Below the pieces are notes generated by a model. The model did no database searches and was not told where the DNA came from. It saw only the letters and a program-made list of their open reading frames with translations. From the NCBI GenBank assembly GCA_965140355.1, contig OZ223194.1, positions 1,674,001 to 1,738,000 on the forward strand: a stretch of 64,000 nucleotides of DNA, read 5' to 3'. Below, in pieces: positions 44,317 through 52,977 of this stretch. Position numbers and translations under genes: made by a program. Origin of the DNA: Acetobacterium sp965140355 (GTDB taxonomy: Bacteria; Bacillota; Clostridia; Eubacteriales; Eubacteriaceae). Each line of letters opens with the position of its first letter. Position 1 is the first letter of the stretch.

Positions 44317-45111
44317 ATGGATAATAAATTAAAGTTGAATGGTTTTAATAATTTAACCAAGTCGTTAAGCTTTAATATTTATGATGTATGTTATGCCAAA
44401 AGTGAACGGGAACAACGTGATTATATTGCCTATATTGATGAACAATATAATTCGGATCGGTTAACTAATATTTTAAATCATGTAACTGAAATGATCGGAG
44501 CCAGGGTACTTAATGTATCCAAACAAGATTATGATCCGCAAGGGGCCAGTGTCACCTTTTTAATAGCAGAAGAAACATTTTTGCGGGAATACCGGGAAGA
44601 AAATGTTGAGAAAAGCAATTTGCAAAGCGATACGATCGTGGCCCATTTAGATAAAAGTCATGTTACTGTGCACACCTATCCGGAATTTCATCCGGATACT
44701 TCGATTGCAACTTTTCGGGTGGATATTGATGTCGCTACCTGTGGGGAAATTACCCCTTTAAGTACCCTCGACTATTTAATTGGAAGTTTCGATTCGGATA
44801 TCATCACCATGGATTATCGCGTGAGAGGATTTACCCGCGATGTCAGCGGTAAAAAACTATTTATGGATCATAAGATTTGTTCAATTCAGGATTATATTGA
44901 TGACAATACCCTGAGAGAATATGATGCCATTGATATGAATGTATACCAATCCAATCTGTTTCATACAAAAATGATGCTTAAGGAAATTTGTCTCCAGAAT
45001 TATTTATTTAATACCGATGCGTATGAGCTGCCGCCGCGAACACGACTGCAGATCACCGAAAACATTCGGCGTGAAATGATCGAAATTTTCAGCGGCAGTA
45101 ACGTGTATTAA
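44317..45111 (+). CDS. speD: S-adenosylmethionine decarboxylase proenzyme (class 1A)
   Basis: A 264-residue proenzyme, the same length as the E. coli enzyme. It opens with LKLNGFNNLTKSLSFNIYD. The self-cleavage site is HLDKSHVTVHTYPE, which predicts chain cleavage before Ser114 to make the pyruvoyl group. YRVRGFTRDVSG and DVNVYQ-like (DMNVYQSN) blocks match the family. It makes decarboxylated SAM, the aminopropyl donor for SpeE. The ATG at 44317 is chosen over one 18 bases earlier because it begins like its relatives and follows ggggtgg. Confidence 0.95.
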   Translation: MDNKLKLNGFNNLTKSLSFNIYDVCYAKSEREQRDYIAYIDEQYNSDRLTNILNHVTEMIGARVLNVSKQDYDPQGASVTFLIAEETFLREYREENVEKSNLQSDTIVAHLDKSHVTVHTYPEFHPDTSIATFRVDIDVATCGEITPLSTLDYLIGSFDSDIITMDYRVRGFTRDVSGKKLFMDHKICSIQDYIDDNTLREYDAIDMNVYQSNLFHTKMMLKEICLQNYLFNTDAYELPPRTRLQITENIRREMIEIFSGSNVY

Positions 45112-45132
45112 AAACTTATGGGGTGGCGAGGA

Positions 45133-45238
45133 ATACCGTATTGAGCAATTGTTAATTAGTTGTTTGCCGCAAATTGTATCAGCTAACGCGGGGTTCGATT
45201 TGATGCAAACAACACGATGTAACAATTGTCGATGCGAC
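45133..45238. repeat. Diverged, shortened family B-like palindromic element
   Basis: About 105 bp. The left part accgtattgagcaattgtta aligns to the family B arm accgtaccgatcaattgtta, and the right part aacaacacgatgtaacaatt aligns to the other arm. The core is about 60 bp shorter than in the full copies. I could not find flanking terminator copies. It lies between speD and the decarboxylase gene. Confidence 0.6.
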
Positions 45239-45330
45239 TGATTTTTTGTTCATCTGCTTAAAGTATAATAACACTTTCAAAAATCATGTTAGTTTAGATG
45301 ATCTGATTTATATTTGGGAAGGAAAAAAAT

Positions 45331-46794
45331 GTGCCAAAACTAAAAAATCAAGAACGGATGCCTATCATGGAGGCACTCAATGAGTTTAAGCGAAACCGTC
45401 TGGTTCCCTTTGATGTGCCCGGCCATAAACGGGGCAAGGGGAACTCAGAATTAACAGAATTTTTAGGCGAACGCTGTATGTCACTCGACGTCAATTCGAT
45501 GAAACCGCTAGATAATCTTTGTCACCCGGTTTCGGTAATCAAAGAAGCAGAGGTTTTGGCGGCGGAGGCTTTTGGTGCCAAGCAGGTGTTTTTTATGGTC
45601 AACGGGACCACCTCGGCAGTTCAGACAATGGTATTGTCAGCCTGTAAAAAAGGAGAAAAAATTATTTTGCCCAGAAATGTTCATCGCAGTGTTATCAATG
45701 CGATGATTCTGGGGGGCGCGATTCCGGTTTATGTGAATCCCGAAACCAATAATGAAATTGGCATCTCATTAGGAATGACCCTCGCGGCAGTGACCCAGGC
45801 GATTCGGGAGAATCCTGATGCCAAAGCGATTCTGGTTAATAATCCCACCTATTACGGGGTTTGTTCGAACTTAAAGGCAATTACCGAAATGGCTCACGAA
45901 CATGGCATGCTGGTGCTGGTTGATGAAGCGCATGGGACACACTTCTATTTTGGTGAAAATATGCCTATCAGTGGGATGGCGGCTGGGGCGGATCTGGCTT
46001 CGGTAAGTATGCATAAATCGGGAGGTTCATTAACCCAGAGTTCCTTTTTGTTAGTCGGAGAAAGTGAACGAATAAATCCTGGCTATGTCCGCCAAATTAT
46101 TAATTTGACTCAGACTACCAGCGGCTCTTATCTGTTGCTGTCCAGCTTGGATATTTCGCGTAAAAATCTGGCGGTGAATGGGAAGGCTATCTTTAAAAAA
46201 GTAACCGAAATGGCCCAATATGCCAGAGACGAAATTAACCAGATTGGTGATTATTACGCCTATTCCAGAGAGTTGATTAATGGTGATACGATTTATGATT
46301 TTGATGTCACCAAACTTTCGGTTAATACTTTAAATGTCGGCTTGGCTGGGATTGAGGTTTATAGTATCTTACGGGATGAATACGATATTCAGGTCGAATT
46401 TGGTGATGTCGGCAATATTTTAGCCTATATTTCGGTCGGTGACAGTCAGCGAAATTTAGAACGGCTGGTTAGTGCTTTAGCTGAAATCCGGCGGATCTAC
46501 AAAAAAAGCAAAACTGGGATGCTGCAATATGAATACATAAATCCCGAGGTTGCAGTAGCCCCGCAGGAAGCTTTTTATGCCGAAAAAGAAGCGTTATTAC
46601 TGGAAAAAAGCGGTGGTCGAATCTGTAGTGAATTTGTCATGGCGTATCCTCCGGGGATTCCAATTTTGGCACCGGGGGAAAAAATAACGCAAGAAATTTT
46701 GGATTCGATTGAATATGTTAAAGATAAGGGCTGCTTTTTGACCGGACCCGAAGACATGGAAATCAAATATCTCAAGGTGCTGAAGGAGGATTAA
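45331..46794 (+). CDS. Orn/Lys/Arg decarboxylase (short, fold III PLP type)
   Basis: A 487-residue PLP enzyme of the aspartate-aminotransferase-fold amino acid decarboxylase family, in the short clostridial form without the N-terminal wing domain. The opening is FDVPGHKRG. The cofactor lysine is in SMHKSGG, Lys229, with VDEAHGTH upstream. It starts with GTG. Since an agmatinase gene follows two genes later, arginine to agmatine is the most likely reaction, but lysine or ornithine cannot be excluded. Confidence 0.88.
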   Translation: MPKLKNQERMPIMEALNEFKRNRLVPFDVPGHKRGKGNSELTEFLGERCMSLDVNSMKPLDNLCHPVSVIKEAEVLAAEAFGAKQVFFMVNGTTSAVQTMVLSACKKGEKIILPRNVHRSVINAMILGGAIPVYVNPETNNEIGISLGMTLAAVTQAIRENPDAKAILVNNPTYYGVCSNLKAITEMAHEHGMLVLVDEAHGTHFYFGENMPISGMAAGADLASVSMHKSGGSLTQSSFLLVGESERINPGYVRQIINLTQTTSGSYLLLSSLDISRKNLAVNGKAIFKKVTEMAQYARDEINQIGDYYAYSRELINGDTIYDFDVTKLSVNTLNVGLAGIEVYSILRDEYDIQVEFGDVGNILAYISVGDSQRNLERLVSALAEIRRIYKKSKTGMLQYEYINPEVAVAPQEAFYAEKEALLLEKSGGRICSEFVMAYPPGIPILAPGEKITQEILDSIEYVKDKGCFLTGPEDMEIKYLKVLKED

Positions 46795-46795
46795 G

Positions 46796-47647
46796 ATGGA
46801 ATTATGGTTTACCGAAAAACATACCCCCAGCGTCAAGTTTTCCATTCAGGTGGATCGCCAGCTTTATTGCGGACAAAGCGAGTTTCAGCGGATCGATGTT
46901 TTTGATTCAAAAGAGTTTGGCCGTTTTTTAACATTGGACGGATTTATGATGCTGACTGAAAAAGATGAATTTATTTATCATGAAATGATGGTACATATTC
47001 CGATGGCAGTTCATCCGGTCCCTAAAAAAGTGTTGATTATCGGCGGCGGTGACGGCGGCGCAATCCGGGAACTGGTACGTTATCCGCTGGTGGAACACAT
47101 TGATCTGGTCGAAATTGATGAGCTGGTGGTGGCGGTGTGCAAAAAGCATTTACCGCAAACCGCCTGCTGCTTTAGCGATGAGCGGGTGACGGTTCATTAC
47201 CAGGACGGGCTGAAATTTATCCGTCGCTGCGAAAATGAATATGATCTGATTATTGTCGATTCAACAGATCCTTTTGGACCGGGAGAAGGTCTGTTTACCA
47301 AAGAATTTTATGGTAATTGTTATAAGGCCCTTAAGGAAGACGGGATTATGGTTAATCAACATGAAAGTGCTTTTTATCGCGATGATGCCGAGGCCATGCA
47401 ACGGGCCCATAAACGCATTGTTGAGTCGTTTCCGATTAGTCGGGTTTATCAGGCTCATATTCCAACTTATCCGTCGGGACATTGGTTATTTGGTTTTGCA
47501 TCGAAAAAATACCACCCTATCGAGGATTTGAAAGCCGTGAAATGGAATGCGCTGGGGTTCAAAACCCGTTATTATAACACCCAATTGCATGTGGGCGCCT
47601 TTGCCTTGCCAAATTATGTGGAGGAATTACTAAAAGATGTTGAATAA
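46796..47647 (+). CDS. speE: Spermidine synthase
   Basis: A 283-residue aminopropyltransferase. It opens with WFTEKHTPSVKFSIQV, and has the nucleoside-site motif LIIGGGDGGAIRELVRY, the acceptor VEIDELVV, and the catalytic DSTDPFGPGEGLFTKEFY block. It joins the aminopropyl group of decarboxylated SAM to putrescine. It starts one base after the decarboxylase stop and overlaps speB by 11 bases, so the three genes are one message. Confidence 0.96.
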   Translation: MELWFTEKHTPSVKFSIQVDRQLYCGQSEFQRIDVFDSKEFGRFLTLDGFMMLTEKDEFIYHEMMVHIPMAVHPVPKKVLIIGGGDGGAIRELVRYPLVEHIDLVEIDELVVAVCKKHLPQTACCFSDERVTVHYQDGLKFIRRCENEYDLIIVDSTDPFGPGEGLFTKEFYGNCYKALKEDGIMVNQHESAFYRDDAEAMQRAHKRIVESFPISRVYQAHIPTYPSGHWLFGFASKKYHPIEDLKAVKWNALGFKTRYYNTQLHVGAFALPNYVEELLKDVE

Positions 47648-48485
47648 AAATATCGATACTTTTTTAGGCTGTGATAATAGCTATTCGGAAGCGCAAGTGG
47701 TTGTTTTTGGAGCGCCGTTTGACTCAACCACATCGTTTCGGCCGGGAACCCGATTTGCCAGCCGGACGATGCGGGGCGAATCGTATGGATTGGAAACTTA
47801 TAGCCCTTATCAGGATAAAGATCTTGAAGATTTTGCCGTTTTTGACGGTGGTGATTTGGAGCTTTGTTTTGGGGATACCGAGAAAGCTCTGGCGACGATT
47901 GAAACCTATACCACCGCTATTTTAAGCGATAACAAACTGCCGGTGATGATTGGGGGCGAACATCTGGTGACGTTGGGTGCGGTGCGGGCAGCGGCCCGAA
48001 AATATCCGGATTTACAGGTGGTTCACTTTGATGCGCATGCCGATTTACGAGATGATTATCTGGGTACGACTCTTTCTCATGCAACCGTGTTACATCGAGT
48101 TTGGGATATTATTGGCGATAACCGAATCTATCAGTTTGGAATCAGGTCTGGCGAGCGCAGTGAGTTTGTTTGGGGGAAAAATCATGTTACCACTCAGAAA
48201 TTCAATTTTGATGGGTTAGCGGCAGTAGTTGACAAACTTCAAGCTAAGCCGATTTATTTCACCCTCGATCTGGATGTGTTGGACCCTTCGGTATTTCCCG
48301 GCACCGGTACTCCGGAACCCGGCGGCGTCAATTTTATCGAACTACTGGAGGCGATGTTGCAAGTTACTAAGCTGAATATTGTCGGCTGTGATATCAACGA
48401 GTTATCACCAGTGTATGATCAGAGCGGAGCATCGACCGCGGTAGCTTGCAAGGTTTTAAGAGAATTATTATTGGCGATTGTTTAA
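47637..48485 (+). CDS. speB: Agmatinase
   Basis: A 282-residue ureohydrolase that converts agmatine to putrescine and urea. The dinuclear manganese motifs are HFDAHADLRD and DLDVLDPSVFPGTGTPEPGG, with GGEHLVTLG for the first metal histidine. Putrescine from this enzyme feeds SpeE or the carboxyspermidine dehydrogenase. Confidence 0.95.
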   Translation: MLNKNIDTFLGCDNSYSEAQVVVFGAPFDSTTSFRPGTRFASRTMRGESYGLETYSPYQDKDLEDFAVFDGGDLELCFGDTEKALATIETYTTAILSDNKLPVMIGGEHLVTLGAVRAAARKYPDLQVVHFDAHADLRDDYLGTTLSHATVLHRVWDIIGDNRIYQFGIRSGERSEFVWGKNHVTTQKFNFDGLAAVVDKLQAKPIYFTLDLDVLDPSVFPGTGTPEPGGVNFIELLEAMLQVTKLNIVGCDINELSPVYDQSGASTAVACKVLRELLLAIV

Positions 48486-48545
48486 AAGTGATCAAATAAT
48501 TAAATTGAATAAAATAATAAAAAGTATATTAAGGAGGAACAAATT

Positions 48546-49745
48546 ATGGGAAAAGCATTAATTATCGGTTGCGGTGGCGTGGCCAGTGTGGCCATCCATA
48601 AATGTTGTCAGAATAGTGATGTATTTACGGAAATTTGTATCGCCAGTCGGACTAAAAGTAAATGTGAGGCATTAAAAGCGAAACTGGATGGTGGTGCTAC
48701 CAAAATTACTACGGCGCAGGTGGATGCCGATAATGTTGATGAACTGATTACGTTAATAGAAACAGTCAAGCCGGATGTGGTGCTGAATCTGGCCTTGCCA
48801 TATCAGGATTTGACAATTATGGATGCTTGTCTGGCGACGAAAACCAATTATGTCGATACGGCCAATTACGAGCCGATCGATACCGCCAAATTTGAATACA
48901 AATGGCAATGGGATTATCGCGAGCGGTTTGAGAAGGCTGGAATTACGGCACTTTTGGGAAGTGGTTTTGATCCCGGGGTGACTGGCGTTTTTTCGGCTTA
49001 TGCGATGAAACATCAATTTGATGAAATTAATTATATTGATATTCTTGATGCCAATGCCGGCGATCATGGTTATCCTTTTGCAACCAATTTTAATCCTGAA
49101 ATTAATATCCGGGAAGTCAGCGCGAATGGGAGTTATTGGGAAGAGGGCGAATGGATTGAAACGAAACCAATGGAAATCAAACGGGTCTATAATTTCCCCG
49201 AAATTGGGGAAAAGGATATGTATCTGCTTCATCATGAAGAGCTGGAGTCATTAGGTCAAAATATTAAAGGGATTAAACGGATTCGTTTTTTTATGACCTT
49301 TGGCGAGAGTTATCTAACTCACCTGAAATGCCTGGAAAATGTTGGCATGACTTCAATCGAACCGATTGAATATGACGGCAAGATGATCGTCCCGCTGCAA
49401 TTTTTAGCGGCTGTTTTGCCAGATCCATCAACATTAGGCCCTCGCACCAAAGGAAAAACCAATATTGGTTGTATTTTCCGGGGGAAAAAAGACGGACAGG
49501 ATAAAACTTATTATCTCTACAATGTTTGTGATCATCAAAAATGTTATCAGGAAGTCGGCTCGCAAGCTATTTCTTATACCACCGGAGTTCCGGCGATGAT
49601 CGGAGCGATGATGGTAATGACGGGAGAATGGCAAAAACCGGGGGTTTACAATATTGAAGAGTTCGATCCGGACCCTTTTATGGAAGCTTTAAACAAATGG
49701 GGATTGCCGTGGCAGGAAAGTTTTGATCCCGAGCTGGTCGACTAA
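48546..49745 (+). CDS. Carboxynorspermidine/carboxyspermidine synthase (saccharopine dehydrogenase family)
   Basis: A 399-residue NADPH-dependent enzyme of the saccharopine-dehydrogenase-like family. The Rossmann motif is IIGCGGVASVAIHK at the start, and the substrate region has GFDPGVTGVFSAYAMKH and TNFNPEINIREVSANG, characteristic of the carboxynorspermidine synthase branch. It condenses aspartate semialdehyde with a diamine such as putrescine. The carboxyspermidine decarboxylase gene follows after three bases, so the two steps form a unit. A good ribosome binding site (aaggagg) is present. Confidence 0.88.
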   Translation: MGKALIIGCGGVASVAIHKCCQNSDVFTEICIASRTKSKCEALKAKLDGGATKITTAQVDADNVDELITLIETVKPDVVLNLALPYQDLTIMDACLATKTNYVDTANYEPIDTAKFEYKWQWDYRERFEKAGITALLGSGFDPGVTGVFSAYAMKHQFDEINYIDILDANAGDHGYPFATNFNPEINIREVSANGSYWEEGEWIETKPMEIKRVYNFPEIGEKDMYLLHHEELESLGQNIKGIKRIRFFMTFGESYLTHLKCLENVGMTSIEPIEYDGKMIVPLQFLAAVLPDPSTLGPRTKGKTNIGCIFRGKKDGQDKTYYLYNVCDHQKCYQEVGSQAISYTTGVPAMIGAMMVMTGEWQKPGVYNIEEFDPDPFMEALNKWGLPWQESFDPELVD

Positions 49746-49747
49746 AG

Positions 49748-50775
49748 ATGGAACTAAAAGATGCGTTCAACGAACTTCCAACGCCCTGTTATATAGTTGA
49801 CGAAACCCGTCTTATTAACAACTTGGAAATCCTCGATGAAGTTCAAAACGAGACGGGTTGTAAGATCTTATTGGCGCAGAAAGCTTTTTCGATGTTTTCG
49901 CTTTACCCCTTGATTGGAAAATATCTGGCCGGGACGACCGCCAGTGGTTTATTCGAAGCGCGATTAGGTTATGAGAAAATGAAAAAGGAAAACCATGTGT
50001 TTTCGACCGCTTACCGGGAAGATGAGTTTGATGAGATTGTGAAATTTTGTGATCACATTGTATTTAATTCTTTCAATCAATGGCTGAAATATAAAAATCA
50101 GGCGCTGGCCGCGGGACGGGAATGCGGCATTCGGATTAATCCTGAATATTCGACGCAGGATCATGCTATTTATGATCCTTGCGCACCGGGATCACGGATG
50201 GGGGTAACGCTGCAGCAATTTCGGCCCGAATTGTTAAAAGAAATAAAGGGGCTTCATTTTCATACTCTTTGTGAACAGGATGCGGATGCTCTGGAGTCCA
50301 CTCTGGCAGCTGTGGTAGATAAGTTCGGACATTATTTAAAGCAAATGGAATGGTTGAATTTTGGCGGCGGACATCACATTACCGGGAAGATTACGATATT
50401 GATAAGCTGATTTCCTGTATCAATCGAATACAGGAAAGTTATCAACTCAAAGTTTATCTGGAACCCGGTGAAGCGGTGGCTTTGAACGCCGGATTTTTAG
50501 TGGCAAGGGTCTTGGATGTCGTTGAGAATGGCATAAAAAATGTTATCCTTGATACATCAGCCGCTTGTCATATGCCGGATGTTTTGGAGATGCCTTATCG
50601 TCCCGAAATAATCGGTTCGGGATTGCCTTTAGAAAAACCGTTTACCTATCGTCTTGGCGGACCAACTTGTTTGGCTGGCGATATTATTGGTGATTATGCG
50701 TTTTCCCAACCATTAAAGATTGGTGATCGCGTGGTGTTTCGGGATATGGGCTATTTATTCGATGGTGAAAAATAA
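49748..50775 (+). pseudogene. nspC: Carboxynorspermidine decarboxylase, frameshifted
   Basis: A fold III PLP decarboxylase in two frames. The first (49748-50410) has TPCYIVDETRLINNLE, LAQKAF for the PLP lysine, and GGGHHIT, the diphosphate-loop. The second (from about 50385) has REDYDIDKLI, the PLP-site motif LEPGEAVALNAG and GGPTCLAGDIIGDY. Adding one C in attaccgggaag (about 50381-50392) restores a 342-residue protein with all motifs. It could be a real decay or a sequencing indel in a C/G run. If real, the second spermidine route would be blocked at its last step. Confidence 0.88.
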
Positions 50776-50897
50776 CACTTTTAACGGGATGAAACCTCCC
50801 TGCCATTGCCATCTTTACCAAAGATAAGAAAATCCGAATCATAAAAAAGTTTAGCTATGAAGATTTTAAAAACCGCTTATCCTAATGGATAACTGGT

Positions 50898-51075
50898 GAG
50901 GTTGCCAATAAACCGACCCGTACCGACCAATTGTTAATCTGTGGTATGCACACAATTCGTACAGTTGCAATCGAAGCTATGGCGAAAGATAGTCTTTTTC
51001 GGGGCAACTGTTCGTCTTGAGGCACACAACATGATCGAACAATTGTCGGTACGAAGTTATCTTTGTTGACCGTCT
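50898..51075. repeat. Family B palindromic element, copy 4, inside the nspC terminator
   Basis: About 178 bp, in the same orientation as copy 2. It is bounded by two copies of one terminator hairpin at 50871-50897 and 51076-51102 (25 of 27 bases identical). The upstream copy has no T-run; the downstream copy is followed by eight T. Confidence 0.9.
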
Positions 51076-51110
51076 AACCGCTTATCATAATGGATAACCG
51101 GTTTTTTTTC
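51076..51110 (+). terminator. Downstream copy of the nspC terminator
   Basis: AACCG and CGGTT, with the inner TTATC/GATAA, form the stem, followed by a long T-run. Confidence 0.8.
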
Positions 51111-51205
51111 AAAAATTTTCCTGAGCGCTTAAACCGCGGTTATGATATAATAGCCAAAATCGAAAGGTTGGTAAGAATTAAAATCATTAATAAAAGGAGC
51201 AAACC

Positions 51206-51775
51206 ATGGCACATAAATTTAACCCGATTAATATAAAAAAACTCGATAATGAATGGCGGCGAGAAAATTTGCCGCCGTTTGAAACATTGCAAAAACTGGG
51301 CGTGGAAGCCACTGACGTTTTTGCCGATATTGGCTGTGGAATTGGTTATTTTACTATTCCGGCGGCAACAATGACAAAAAATAATGTTTATGCGCTGGAC
51401 ACTTCAGCAGCAATGCTGGAAGAACTAAAAATACGGGCAAACGAAGCTGATCTGGAAAATGTTGTGTTGACTCAAACCGCTGAATATGACTTAAGACTCC
51501 CTGATGAATCAATAACTTTTGCACTGCTGGTTAATGTGATTCATGAAATTGACAACAAGGAAAAATTTTTAACCGAAATTAACCGCATCTTAAAAACGGG
51601 GGGAAAACTGGCAGTGATTGATTGGGAAAAAGCTGAACTGGAAATGGGGCCGCCGATTAGTCACCGGATTGGTAAAGATACGTTAGCAGAGATGTTAAAA
51701 GAAATTAAGTTTGATTGTCAAAAAATAATGAGTTTTACGGAAAATTTCTATGGCTTGGTATTTATAAAAAATTAG
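51206..51775 (+). CDS. Class I SAM-dependent methyltransferase (UbiE-like)
   Basis: A 189-residue methyltransferase with the SAM motif FADIGCGIGYFTIPAA, an acidic strand-two end (YALDTSAAML) and LLVNVIHEIDNKEKFL, the usual motif after the D-rich strand. The substrate is unknown. A promoter-like tgatataat sequence (TATAAT at about 51143) lies upstream. A hotdog thioesterase gene follows after 24 bases. Confidence 0.87.
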   Translation: MAHKFNPINIKKLDNEWRRENLPPFETLQKLGVEATDVFADIGCGIGYFTIPAATMTKNNVYALDTSAAMLEELKIRANEADLENVVLTQTAEYDLRLPDESITFALLVNVIHEIDNKEKFLTEINRILKTGGKLAVIDWEKAELEMGPPISHRIGKDTLAEMLKEIKFDCQKIMSFTENFYGLVFIKN

Positions 51776-51799
51776 GATCGAACAGAAGAGGGAACGGGA

Positions 51800-52189
51800 A
51801 TGGAAAAAGAAAGGTTAAAGATTATTGACAAGGATCAGTTTGCTAAACTTGTCGGTTTAGAACTCATTAAGGCGGAGATCGGTTATGCTGAAGTAAAAAT
51901 GAAGATTGAAGATAAACATCTCAATGGGATTGGGATTGTTCAGGGCGGAGCCTTGTTTACTTTGGCAGATTATGCCTTTGCGGCGGCTTCAAACGCTGGT
52001 GGAAAAATAACGGTCGGGATCAATGCAAACATTACCTATTCAAAACCGGCGAAAGGTAAGTATCTTTTGGCTAAAGCCTCTGAGACATCAGCAAGTCGAA
52101 GTTTATGCAATTATACAGTGGATATTTATGATACCGATAATGATACCCTGGTTGCGAAATTTACGGCGACTGGTTTTATCAAGAATTAA
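51800..52189 (+). CDS. PaaI-family hotdog thioesterase
   Basis: A 129-residue single hotdog domain. The catalytic-region block GIGIVQGGALFTLADYAFAAASN matches the PaaI/YdiI-type family, where the central helix carries the acidic residue. It hydrolyses acyl-CoA thioesters of unknown chain. It follows the methyltransferase and ends in a bidirectional terminator. Confidence 0.9.
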   Translation: MEKERLKIIDKDQFAKLVGLELIKAEIGYAEVKMKIEDKHLNGIGIVQGGALFTLADYAFAAASNAGGKITVGINANITYSKPAKGKYLLAKASETSASRSLCNYTVDIYDTDNDTLVAKFTATGFIKN

Positions 52190-52192
52190 AAT

Positions 52193-52236
52193 AAAACCCC
52201 TATCGTTAAGCTTTAATCGTAACGACAGGGGTTTTA
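52193..52236. terminator. Bidirectional rho-independent terminator
   Basis: AAAACCCCTATCGTTA pairs with TAACGACAGGGGTTTT, with one G-U type mismatch. It lies between the convergent thioesterase and MetH-activation-domain genes. Confidence 0.9.
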
Positions 52237-52267
52237 TTTAGGTAAATTGCCGAATTCAGAAATAACA

Positions 52268-52957
52268 TTATGAACAGGTGGCACCAGAGACACGGCAGGA
52301 TTTATGCAGTGAGCAAAAATCGCAGGGATTTAAATCATTGGTTTGATTTTGATTTAAGACGCCCATTATTCCAGATACCGATTTGATCGGGCTCATCTTC
52401 ATACTTGGGGCGAGCTGCATCCCAATTTCTTCAGGGGCTAAGAGGTTGAAGAGACAACGTTGATTTTTTAATTCGAATTGATGTTGTCCGGGGCTCCATA
52501 CATGGGTACGTTTTAAGGTTAATTCGGCTAATTCTTGGGCGATATAATCTTTCAACCATCGTTCAGCATTTTCAATAAAGGCAGTTCCCCAGATATCCAA
52601 AAAGTAGTTTTCCAGGGAAGCGGTTAAGACATGAGACTTATCGTCGAAATTTCGGATGGTTACAACAAAACATAAAACCTGTTTTGAATCTTTTAAGATT
52701 CGCCCCGGCATTTCCCCCAAGAAAGATTCGCCATTACACAAAAGAACATGATCTTCATGGATTTCCGAAATCTCAAAACTCTGAAGGAGCGCCAGGATTT
52801 CCAAGTCTTTTATCAAAAAATCATAGGCATTATTAACGGCCATTCCATATTTTTTAGGCACTTCCGGATAATCGATATTAGTATGCTTTTTAAAGTAGTC
52901 ATTCACTTGGGTTAGATTGGCAGCGGGAACATTAAGAATGTGTTTTTTAGTTAACAT
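52268..52957 (-). CDS. Free-standing methionine-synthase activation-domain-like protein
   Basis: A 229-residue protein that resembles the B12-dependent methionine synthase activation domain without the rest of MetH. The blocks are VLCFVVTIRNFDDK, then WSPGQHQFELKNQRCLFNLL, then IGMQLAPSMKMSPIKSVSGI, and a cysteine-rich end NPCDFCSLHKSCR. Such proteins recur near corrinoid methyltransferase genes in acetogens and may reactivate or hold the corrinoid. It shares an operon with the XRE regulator, 20 bases upstream, and lies next to the MttB cluster. Confidence 0.75.
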   Translation of the reverse strand: MLTKKHILNVPAANLTQVNDYFKKHTNIDYPEVPKKYGMAVNNAYDFLIKDLEILALLQSFEISEIHEDHVLLCNGESFLGEMPGRILKDSKQVLCFVVTIRNFDDKSHVLTASLENYFLDIWGTAFIENAERWLKDYIAQELAELTLKRTHVWSPGQHQFELKNQRCLFNLLAPEEIGMQLAPSMKMSPIKSVSGIMGVLNQNQTNDLNPCDFCSLHKSCRVSGATCS

Positions 52958-52977
52958 TGTTTTATCCTTTCGCGTTA

